DNA from: an uncultured Collinsella sp.
GTDB lineage: Bacteria > Actinomycetota > Coriobacteriia > Coriobacteriales > Coriobacteriaceae
Direction of reading: 5' to 3'
Assembly (NCBI GenBank): GCA_902478935.1
Contig: CABSMV010000070.1
Coordinates: 1-10,725 of the forward strand
Length of the DNA: 10,725 nucleotides
Part shown: positions 5,085-10,725 of the stretch, piece by piece
Numbering within the stretch: the stretch's first letter is position 1
Layout: the number at the start of each line of letters is the position of its first letter
Program-made: the position numbers and the translations under genes
Notes under the pieces: generated by a model
The model's input: the letters and a program-made list of their open reading frames with translations, nothing else
What the model was told of the DNA's origin: nothing
The model's database searches: none

Positions 5085-7862
5085 TTACTTGCGACCGAAC
5101 TTAATCTTGATGGCGCGCTTGAGCGCATACTTGCCGAGGCTTGGGAGCTTTTGCTCGTATTTGACCATCGTTGAGCACTCGGGGCGGTCGCGATCCAGAT
5201 GGATAGCGTCAAACGCGCACTTGGTGGTGCACAGGCCGCAGCCGATGCACTTGTTGGGGTCGACGATCGAGGCGCCGCAGCCCAGGCAGCGGGCGGTCTC
5301 GGCGCGCACCTGCTCCTCGGTAAAGGTCTCAACATACTCGCTAAACGGCGCAGCCTTCTCGCGTTCGCGGTCCACATGCGCAACCTCGCGGCTCGCGTTG
5401 TCGTAGCTCTCGAGCACAACGTCGTCGCGGTCGAGCGCGGTGTAGCGGCGCTGATTGCGGCCGATGGTGAGCGTGGAGCCCGGCTGCACAAAGCGATGGA
5501 TGGACACCGCGGCCTCGTGGCCGGCGGCGATAGCGTCGATGGCAAAGCTGGGGCCGGTGTAGACGTCGCCGCCCACAAAGATGTCTGGCTCGGCGGTCTG
5601 GTAGGTCTGGGGATCGGCAAGGGCACCCTGGCCGCGGCCGAGCTCCACCTTGGAGCCAGCCAGCAGGTCGCCCCACACAATGGACTGGCCAATCGACATG
5701 ACGACACGGTCGGCATCGACACGGCGCAGATCGTTCTCGTCGTACTCGGGCGCAAAACGGCCCTCGTCGTCAAAGACACGCGTGCAGCGCTTGAAGGTGA
5801 TACCGCACACACGACCGGCCTCGTCCAGGTGAATCTCCTTGGGGCCCCAGCCGCAGCTGATGTGAGCGCCGTCCTCAACGGCCTCGCGACGCTCCTCCTC
5901 GCTGGCGGGCATCTGCGCCTCGCTCTCCAGGCAGAACATCTCAACGTGCTCGGAACCCAGACGGCAGGCGTTGCGGGCAACGTCGATGGCCACGTTGCCG
6001 CCGCCCACCACAATGGTGCGGCCGGACAGGGAATCGATCTTGCCGCTGTTAACCTCGCGAAGGAAGTCGACGGCCACGGTCACGTCCTCGGCATCCTCAC
6101 CCGGAATGCCGGCAAGGCGGCCGCCCTGGCAGCCAATGGCAACGCAGAAGGCCTTGAAGCCCTGCGCGCGCAGCTCGTCGAGCGTCACGTCTCGACCGAC
6201 TTCCACGCCATAGCGGAACTCGGCACCCATCAGGCGAATGACCTCGACCTCGGCCTCAATGACGTCCTTCTGCAGCTTAAAGCTGGGAATGCCGTAGGTG
6301 AGCATGCCGCCCGGGCGCTCGTTTTTCTCGAACACGACGGGCTTGTAGCCCTTCTCGGCCAGATAAAAAGCGCAGGACAGGCCGGCCGGACCGGCACCGA
6401 TGATGGCAATCTTCTGATCGAAGCCGCCGGCACGCGTCGGGGTCACCACAGGTGGGACATAGCGGGTCGCGGCATCCAGATCGCGCTGGGCGATAAACTT
6501 CTTGACCTCGTCGATAGCCACGGCGGCGTCCACACGGCCGCGGGTGCAGGCATCCTCGCAGCGGCGGTTGCACACACGGCCGCAGATAGCGGGCAGCGGG
6601 TTCTCGCGCTTAATGAGTGCTAGGGCCTCGTCACAGCGACCCTGAGCCGCGAGCTTCAAATAGCCCTGAACGGCAACGTGCGCGGGGCAGGCCGTCTTGC
6701 AGGGAGCGGTGCCGGACTCATGCGTCTCGATGCGGTTGTCGTTGCGGTAGTTGGGCGACCACTTGGTGTGGTCCCACTTGGTGGCGTCGGGCAGCTCCTG
6801 GCGCGGATACTCGGGCACCTGTCCGCCGGCCTTTTTGCTGCAGAGCTTCTGGCCGAGCTTGGCGGCGCCGGCCGGGCACACCTCAACGCAGCGACCGCAG
6901 GCCACGCACTTGTCCTTCTCGACCTTGGCGACATAGGCCGAGCGCGACAGGTTGGGCGTGTTGAACAGCTGAGAGGTGCGCAGGGCATAACATACGTTAA
7001 CGTTGCAGTTGCAGATAGCGAAGATCTTGTTCTCGCCGTCGATGTTGGTGATCTGGTGCACAAAACCGTTGTCCTCGGCCTGGCTCAGGATGTCGTAGAC
7101 CTCGTCGCGCGTCACGTAATGGCCACGGTCGGTCTCGACCACGTAGTCGGCCATATCGCCCACGGCAATGCACCAGTCGGCGGGGTCGTCGGCGCAGCCC
7201 TCACCCATCACGCGACGGCTCGCGCGGCAGCTGCAGGTGCTAGCGGCATATTTGCCATCGTATTTGTCGAGCCAATGCTCGATATGCTCGATCGGCACCG
7301 AGGTGCTCGAAGCATCGATAGCCTTCTCGACCGGAATGACATGCATGCCGATACCGGCGCCTCCGGGCGGCACCATCGGCGTGGCCTTGGACAGCGGTCC
7401 CTTGGACGCCTGCTCAAAGAACTTGGCATAGACCGGATGCTCCTCGAGCTGACTCACGCGCATGTTGAGGAACTCGGCGGAACCCGGCACCAGCATGGGC
7501 AGCACCCACTGCTTGGCGCGCTCGGGGTTTTCCCAGTTGTACTCGAGCAGACCCGTGTAGCTCATGTCGTCGAGCATCTTCTCGATATCGGCTTCGGGCA
7601 TGCCGGTGAGCTTGACCATCTCGGGCAGCGTATAGGGACGGCGCATCTTCATCTTGCAGAGCACTTCGGCCTGCTCGTCGGTTGCGGCCTCGGCAAACGA
7701 CCGGTACTCGTAGCCCAGCAGCTCATCGCGATGCAGCAGACGGTTGGTGCAGTGCTCGCACAGCTTGACGATTGCCTCGCGCGGATGCTCCGGCAGCGGC
7801 GGCACGAACTCTGCGCCGATATCGGGCTCGGTATAGCTAATCCCCGGTCCGTTGAGAATCAT
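5085..7862 (-). CDS. Multi-domain Fe-S/FAD oxidoreductase, GltD/NfnB-like core
   Basis: A 925-residue cytosolic electron-transfer flavoprotein. Residues 63-110 look like a winged-helix-type segment (YTLPEMVKLTGMPEADIEKML). A Cys-rich domain follows, with Cys210/212/223/231 and CNCNVNVC (284-291). A [4Fe-4S] motif CVACGRCVEVCP sits at 319-330. The GltD-like part begins with Cys388, Cys392 and Cys427-x3-431-x3-435-x3-439, then FAD motif GAGPAG (489-494), NAD(P) motif GGGNVA (620-625) and closing FAD motif IFVGGDVYTGP (761-771). A C-terminal ferredoxin module has CLGC (859-862) and CIGCGLCTTKC (872-882). The family core oxidises or reduces NAD(P)H through FAD and Fe-S clusters, as in glutamate synthase small subunit, NfnB and related enzymes. 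No glutamate synthase large subunit is nearby. The ATG at 7862 follows GGAAGGGA; the frame is open further upstream but would cross the operators. It is divergent from the TetR gene. Substrate and partner are unknown. Confidence 0.85.
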   Translation of the reverse strand: MILNGPGISYTEPDIGAEFVPPLPEHPREAIVKLCEHCTNRLLHRDELLGYEYRSFAEAATDEQAEVLCKMKMRRPYTLPEMVKLTGMPEADIEKMLDDMSYTGLLEYNWENPERAKQWVLPMLVPGSAEFLNMRVSQLEEHPVYAKFFEQASKGPLSKATPMVPPGGAGIGMHVIPVEKAIDASSTSVPIEHIEHWLDKYDGKYAASTCSCRASRRVMGEGCADDPADWCIAVGDMADYVVETDRGHYVTRDEVYDILSQAEDNGFVHQITNIDGENKIFAICNCNVNVCYALRTSQLFNTPNLSRSAYVAKVEKDKCVACGRCVEVCPAGAAKLGQKLCSKKAGGQVPEYPRQELPDATKWDHTKWSPNYRNDNRIETHESGTAPCKTACPAHVAVQGYLKLAAQGRCDEALALIKRENPLPAICGRVCNRRCEDACTRGRVDAAVAIDEVKKFIAQRDLDAATRYVPPVVTPTRAGGFDQKIAIIGAGPAGLSCAFYLAEKGYKPVVFEKNERPGGMLTYGIPSFKLQKDVIEAEVEVIRLMGAEFRYGVEVGRDVTLDELRAQGFKAFCVAIGCQGGRLAGIPGEDAEDVTVAVDFLREVNSGKIDSLSGRTIVVGGGNVAIDVARNACRLGSEHVEMFCLESEAQMPASEEERREAVEDGAHISCGWGPKEIHLDEAGRVCGITFKRCTRVFDDEGRFAPEYDENDLRRVDADRVVMSIGQSIVWGDLLAGSKVELGRGQGALADPQTYQTAEPDIFVGGDVYTGPSFAIDAIAAGHEAAVSIHRFVQPGSTLTIGRNQRRYTALDRDDVVLESYDNASREVAHVDREREKAAPFSEYVETFTEEQVRAETARCLGCGASIVDPNKCIGCGLCTTKCAFDAIHLDRDRPECSTMVKYEQKLPSLGKYALKRAIKIKFGRK

Positions 7863-7955
7863 GGTTGTCCCTTCCCTTGCCACAGCCCGGCGAGACCGCG
7901 GCACCCCTCTTTTTTGCAGGCCGGGCATGCCCCCATGCCGTTCACCCGCCATTAG

Positions 7956-7970
7956 TTGACATTGTGTCAA
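7956..7970. promoter_or_regulatory. Candidate TetR operator 1
   Basis: Palindrome TTGACA-TTG-TGTCAA (6+3+6) in the region between the divergent flavoprotein and TetR genes. It shares the form TTGACR-N3-YGTCAA with the site at 7979-7993, with centres 23 bp apart (about two helical turns). Assignment to the adjacent TetR protein is inferred from position. Confidence 0.6.
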
Positions 7971-7978
7971 AAATAGTA

Positions 7979-7993
7979 TTGACGAACCGTCAA
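7979..7993. promoter_or_regulatory. Candidate TetR operator 2
   Basis: Palindrome TTGACG-AAC-CGTCAA (6+3+6). A related half-type sequence, CGAACGGTCAG, follows at 8014-8024, matching CGAACCGTCAA in this site. On the minus strand a weak promoter (TTGAAT, 17 bp, AATACT) for the flavoprotein gene would overlap this palindrome, which suits repression by occlusion. Confidence 0.6.
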
Positions 7994-8051
7994 CAATATT
8001 CAAGACTGTTAGGCGAACGGTCAGGCAAAAGAGGATGAAAGGCGGCAAAAC

Positions 8052-8714
8052 ATGGGCAACAACACAGCGGGTACCTCTGTGGTCGATGCCGTCCCCGCAT
8101 CCGATAGCGCGGCAAAGCGCCTGACGGGCGACGAACGCCGTCGCGAGATCCTCGATGCCGTGCGCACCGTAAGCTCCGAGCTGGGCGTGTCCCACCTATC
8201 GGTATCGGCCGTGACCAAGCGAGCCGGCTGCACGCGCTCGCTGTTCTACCACTACTTCGCCGATATGGACGCCGCCGTCACCGCTGTTATGGACGAGGCG
8301 ATCGACGGCTTTATCTCCGAACTCGAGCAGTGGAACGCCAACCGCACCGTCGGTGATATTGAGGGCGCGCTCGACACTGTCGCGCCGCTCTTTAAGCGTC
8401 TGGTCGCCAGCGGCCACGAACTGCCGCACACTCTGACCTCCAACAGCGGCGCACTCTACGGCGGCTTTCTGCACAACGTGGTTCAGCGCGTGGCGCAGTA
8501 TATCTGCGACACCACCGTGGTGGACTTTGTCGCCCATCACGAGCTACGCATCGACCATGTCTACGAGACGTTCTACACCCTCATCATGGGGTTGTTGATG
8601 TATATCCGCACGCACCCCGATGTGCCCGACGAGACGGTCAAGGAAATCATCGCCTCGACACTCCACATCGAGGGCTATACCGCCAAGTATCCGGAGCGTA
8701 TGCCCCAGAACTGA
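8052..8714 (+). CDS. TetR/AcrR family transcriptional regulator
   Basis: A 220-residue predicted repressor. After a disordered N-terminal stretch of about 25 residues comes the TetR DNA-binding domain: RRREILDAVRTVSSELGVSHLSVSAVTKRAGCTRSLFYHYFADMDAAV (about 29-76), with the helix-turn-helix near 48-69 and the family's typical LFYHYF. The rest (about 80-205) is a helical ligand-binding and dimerisation domain whose ligand cannot be read. The ATG at 8052 is preceded by AAAGG at usable spacing. The gene is divergent from the Fe-S flavoprotein and lies 63 bases upstream of the DUF5692-like gene on the same strand. Two palindromes in the divergent promoter region are its likely binding sites, so it probably controls both sides as well as itself. 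Confidence 0.9.
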   Translation: MGNNTAGTSVVDAVPASDSAAKRLTGDERRREILDAVRTVSSELGVSHLSVSAVTKRAGCTRSLFYHYFADMDAAVTAVMDEAIDGFISELEQWNANRTVGDIEGALDTVAPLFKRLVASGHELPHTLTSNSGALYGGFLHNVVQRVAQYICDTTVVDFVAHHELRIDHVYETFYTLIMGLLMYIRTHPDVPDETVKEIIASTLHIEGYTAKYPERMPQN

Positions 8715-8731
8715 CGACATTTGGCCAAACT

Positions 8732-8759
8732 GCCCGCGATCAGAAGAGGGGCCGCGGGC
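8732..8759 (+). other. Hairpin between TetR and DUF5692-like genes
   Basis: Inverted repeat GCCCGCG (8732-8738) and CGCGGGC (8753-8759) with a 14-base loop and no T tract. It sits just before the Shine-Dalgarno sequence AAAGGAG of the next gene. It could alter transcript stability or downstream translation; it does not look like a terminator. Confidence 0.4.
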
Positions 8760-8777
8760 GTGTGAAAGGAGAGCAGC

Positions 8778-9785
8778 ATGCTGTTCGATGTTTGGGGTAG
8801 CGATACCCTTATCCACTGGGCCGGCTGGGCCATGGTCTTTATCGGCCTGATCGTGCTCAACGAGGTCGGCCGCCGCACCAAGCTGGGCGCAGCAATCATC
8901 TTTGGCGTGGCTCCGCTGGCCATGACCATCTACTGCGTCGCCATCGCCGTGGGCGTTTCGCAGGGTGCCGAGTGGGCGCTCACCAACCCCACCCATGTGT
9001 ACCAGAACAGCTGGTTCCACTACGCCAAGGTATACGCGGCGCTGGCCGGTTGCTGGGGCTTCATTGCCATTAAGTACCAGTGGGGAAAGATCGGCAAGGC
9101 GCATTGGTTCCGCGCGTGGCCGTTTGTGATCGTCGCCATCAACATCTTGATCGCCGTCGTGTCCGACTTCGAGAGCGCCTATCACTTCTTTGTCCTGGGC
9201 GAGTCCACCTGGGTCACCTCCGAAGGTGCTACGCAGCTGGCCGGCTGGAACAACGTGTTCAACGGCATCGCCGGTCTCATCAACATCTTCTGCATGACCG
9301 GTTGGTGGAGCGTCTACGCCTCCGAGGATCAGACCGACATGCTGTGGCCCGATATGACCTGGGTCTACATCATCGCCTACGATATCTGGAACTTCTGCTA
9401 CACCTACAACTGCCTGCCCACCCACTCCTGGTTCTGCGGCTTTGCGCTGCTGCTGGCGCCCACCGTCGCCGCCTTTATCTGGAACAAGGGCGGCTGGATC
9501 CAGAACCGCGCCTTTACGCTGGCCATTTGGTGCATGTTTGCCCAGGTGTTCCCGTATTTCCAGGAGGAGTCCATCTTTGTGACCCACTCCACGCTCGACC
9601 CCGGCGCCGCTACCGCGGTCTCGATCGCCGCACTAGTCGCCAACGTCGCCGCGATCATCTACATCGCCTACCGCGCCAAGAAGCTCGGCCGCAATCCCTA
9701 CAAGCAGGATGTCTTTGAGGGCACCAGCGATTGGGAGAAGGCTACCGCTCGCCGCGCCAAGGTTGATTACGCTCACGCCGAGTAA
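8778..9785 (+). CDS. DUF5692-like polytopic membrane protein
   Basis: A 335-residue membrane protein that I recognise as resembling DUF5692, a family of unknown function; the family name is from memory. About nine hydrophobic segments are visible, near residues 10-29, 36-60, 78-100, 112-130, 157-180, 193-212, 218-235, 245-262 and 278-298. A charged cytosolic-looking tail, RAKKLGRNPYKQDVFEGTSDWEKATARRAK, follows. The protein is strikingly rich in tryptophan (21 of 335 residues) and other aromatics, with motifs such as MTGWWSVY and DIWNFCYTYNC. No ATP-binding, catalytic or transporter signature was recognised. The ATG at 8778 follows AAAGGAG at 7-base spacing. It is probably cotranscribed with the TetR gene and ends in a strong terminator. 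A transporter, or a membrane partner of the divergent flavoprotein, are both possible; neither is shown by sequence. Confidence 0.75.
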   Translation: MLFDVWGSDTLIHWAGWAMVFIGLIVLNEVGRRTKLGAAIIFGVAPLAMTIYCVAIAVGVSQGAEWALTNPTHVYQNSWFHYAKVYAALAGCWGFIAIKYQWGKIGKAHWFRAWPFVIVAINILIAVVSDFESAYHFFVLGESTWVTSEGATQLAGWNNVFNGIAGLINIFCMTGWWSVYASEDQTDMLWPDMTWVYIIAYDIWNFCYTYNCLPTHSWFCGFALLLAPTVAAFIWNKGGWIQNRAFTLAIWCMFAQVFPYFQEESIFVTHSTLDPGAATAVSIAALVANVAAIIYIAYRAKKLGRNPYKQDVFEGTSDWEKATARRAKVDYAHAE

Positions 9786-9855
9786 CGTGCCTGGCGCAAA
9801 CGCCGCTTGAATGTGAAGCCGCCTGGCCGACTCCGCGCAATGCAACGTATCGCAT

Positions 9856-9895
9856 GCCCCCGGAAAGCGATTCGTCCGCTTTCCGGGGGCTTTTT
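9856..9895 (+). terminator. Strong intrinsic terminator after DUF5692-like gene
   Basis: Perfect 14-bp stem GCCCCCGGAAAGCG (9856-9869) and CGCTTTCCGGGGGC (9877-9890) with a 7-base loop, followed by TTTTT (9891-9895). It ends the TetR-DUF5692 transcript. Confidence 0.95.
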
Positions 9896-9898
9896 GCT

Positions 9899-9915
9899 GC
9901 CGCGAGGATGCGGCC
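9899..9915 (+). repeat. 17-nt direct repeat, copy 1 (intergenic)
   Basis: GCCGCGAGGATGCGGCC occurs here and again, exactly, at 10036-10052 inside the next gene (spanning about codons 7-12), 137 bases apart in the same orientation. Each copy also contains a 5-bp inverted repeat GCCGC/GCGGC. It may be a remnant of a local duplication or a chance match of GC-rich codons. Confidence 0.5.
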
Positions 9916-10016
9916 GAACGATGCGCTCAGGTTAAATCGGATCTTATATTTCGTATGCGCTTTATATGGCTCCATTTTTGGGTACAGTGTTGAGCCGATA
10001 TTGCATTGGGGGATAT

Positions 10017-10725
10017 ATGAGCGATGAGACGTATGGCCGCGAGGATGCGGCCCAGGATGCGGAAGCATGTGCCGAAGCCCTGGAGAGCCTTGACCGGATC
10101 GCGCTAGACGAGCTCTCGTTTAGCGATTCGGCCGTCGACGCGCAGGACGAGGTGCACGAAGACACTGAGGACGAAGGCAGCGACGCCAAAGACGCTCCTG
10201 ACGAAGCCGAAGAGGACGAAAGCGAGGCCGGCAATCAGCCCGAATCCGACACGGGTGAGGAAACCGTCTTGCTCGACAGCTTGCCGGCCGAGGATTCGCT
10301 GACCCGCGAGCTTCCTGGCCTGGGTTCCGCACCAGCCGTGGACGAGACCATCGCCATGGGCGATATTCCCCTGCCGTCCGTTCCCTCGGCACGCGAGGCC
10401 GAGGTTCGCCATCGCAAGATGTCGCCCAAGCGCCGCAATCTGATGGTCGCCGGTGTCGTGGCCGTCGCGCTCGTCGCCGGCGGCGCAGGCTACGCAGCCT
10501 GGAACGGATACCGGCAAGAGCAGGCTGCCATCACCGCCGCCAATGCCCACACGATGATGTCGGTGCAGATTGGCGTGCATGCCGCGGGCCTCGACTGTTC
10601 CGCCGGCTCCAAGATTCCCGTACAGGTGAGCGGTCAGGACGTTGATGGCTCCTCCGTGAGCGAAACGCTCTATGTTGACGAGCACGGCCGCGGCATCAAA
10701 CTGCTGCCCGGCGATTACACGCTCT
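10017..10725 (+). CDS. Membrane-anchored protein with acidic N-terminal region (partial, 3' end outside window)
   Basis: The frame stays open from ATG 10017 to the window end (236 residues seen). No family is recognised. Residues 1-130 are low-complexity and very acidic (for example EDTEDEGSDAKDAPDEAEED at 48-67) and predicted disordered. A basic patch, RHRKMSPKRR (131-140), precedes a single hydrophobic helix, NLMVAGVVAVALVAGGAGYAAW (141-162). The remainder begins an apparently extracytoplasmic domain with a lone Cys at 194. By the positive-inside rule the N terminus is cytosolic, giving a type II membrane protein. The start is supported by continuous GC3-type coding bias and a GGGGG run 4 bases upstream, a weak ribosome site. 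The codon use matches the GC-rich neighbours. It follows the terminator at 9856-9895, so it has its own promoter, for which no clear hexamers are seen. Confidence 0.75.
   Translation, partial: MSDETYGREDAAQDAEACAEALESLDRIALDELSFSDSAVDAQDEVHEDTEDEGSDAKDAPDEAEEDESEAGNQPESDTGEETVLLDSLPAEDSLTRELPGLGSAPAVDETIAMGDIPLPSVPSAREAEVRHRKMSPKRRNLMVAGVVAVALVAGGAGYAAWNGYRQEQAAITAANAHTMMSVQIGVHAAGLDCSAGSKIPVQVSGQDVDGSSVSETLYVDEHGRGIKLLPGDYTL

Noticed and set aside
5199..7955. Two long plus-strand open frames (474 and 425 codons) opposite the flavoprotein
   Set aside because: Both are antisense to a protein with clear FAD, NAD(P) and Fe-S motifs and have no recognisable domain.
7863..8195. N-terminal extension of the flavoprotein upstream of the ATG at 7862
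   Set aside because: The extension would run through the divergent promoter region and both operators and into the TetR gene; the ATG at 7862 has a Shine-Dalgarno sequence.
8544..9587. 347-codon minus-strand open frame opposite the DUF5692-like gene
   Set aside because: It is a shadow of the membrane protein; no ribosome site, and a composition typical of antisense GC-rich frames.
1..10725. CRISPR array, insertion sequence or riboswitch
   Set aside because: No regularly spaced repeat array, transposase or recognisable riboswitch core was seen on either strand.

Overview
The window looks like a chromosomal segment of a gut Coriobacteriia actinobacterium, most likely Collinsella or a close relative. 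The evidence is GC-rich coding sequence with strong GC3 bias, a mannose-family PTS with DUF956, and a polytopic protein that I recognise as DUF5692-like. The genus is an inference; no rRNA or marker gene is present.

Layout. (1) 1-726 is an AT-richer stretch: a small XRE-family regulator whose start region is an inverted repeat, a GC-rich block of short palindromes ending in an intrinsic terminator, and about 300 bases with no convincing gene. It abuts the 3' end of a minus-strand tRNA-Arg(CCT) (727-802) and resembles the edge of an integrated element. (2) 938-4220, minus strand, is a mannose-type PTS operon: IIAB, IIC, IID, then an intrinsic terminator, then DUF956 (ManO-like). It is preceded by a 327-base noncoding region. 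(3) 4626-7862, minus strand, holds a 925-residue multi-cluster iron-sulfur flavoprotein (GltD/NfnB-like core with extra N- and C-terminal Fe-S modules) followed by hypA. (4) 8052-9785, plus strand, holds a TetR-family regulator and the DUF5692-like membrane protein, ending in a strong terminator. (5) From 10017 to the window end runs the 5' part of a membrane-anchored protein with a very acidic N-terminal region.

The PTS genes form a standard sugar uptake and phosphorylation system. The flavoprotein and the TetR/DUF5692 pair are divergent. Two matching 15-bp palindromes (TTGACR-N3-YGTCAA) lie in the region between them, so the regulator probably controls both arms. This divergon is the best candidate here for an uncharacterised system: a cytosolic electron-transfer flavoprotein, a tryptophan-rich membrane protein, and possibly a HypA metallochaperone under one repressor.

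The most notable noncoding signal is a 70-nt hairpin element present twice with identical 19-nt arms. Copies at 862-931 and 4548-4617 each lie just past the stop codon of a minus-strand gene and bracket the PTS operon.
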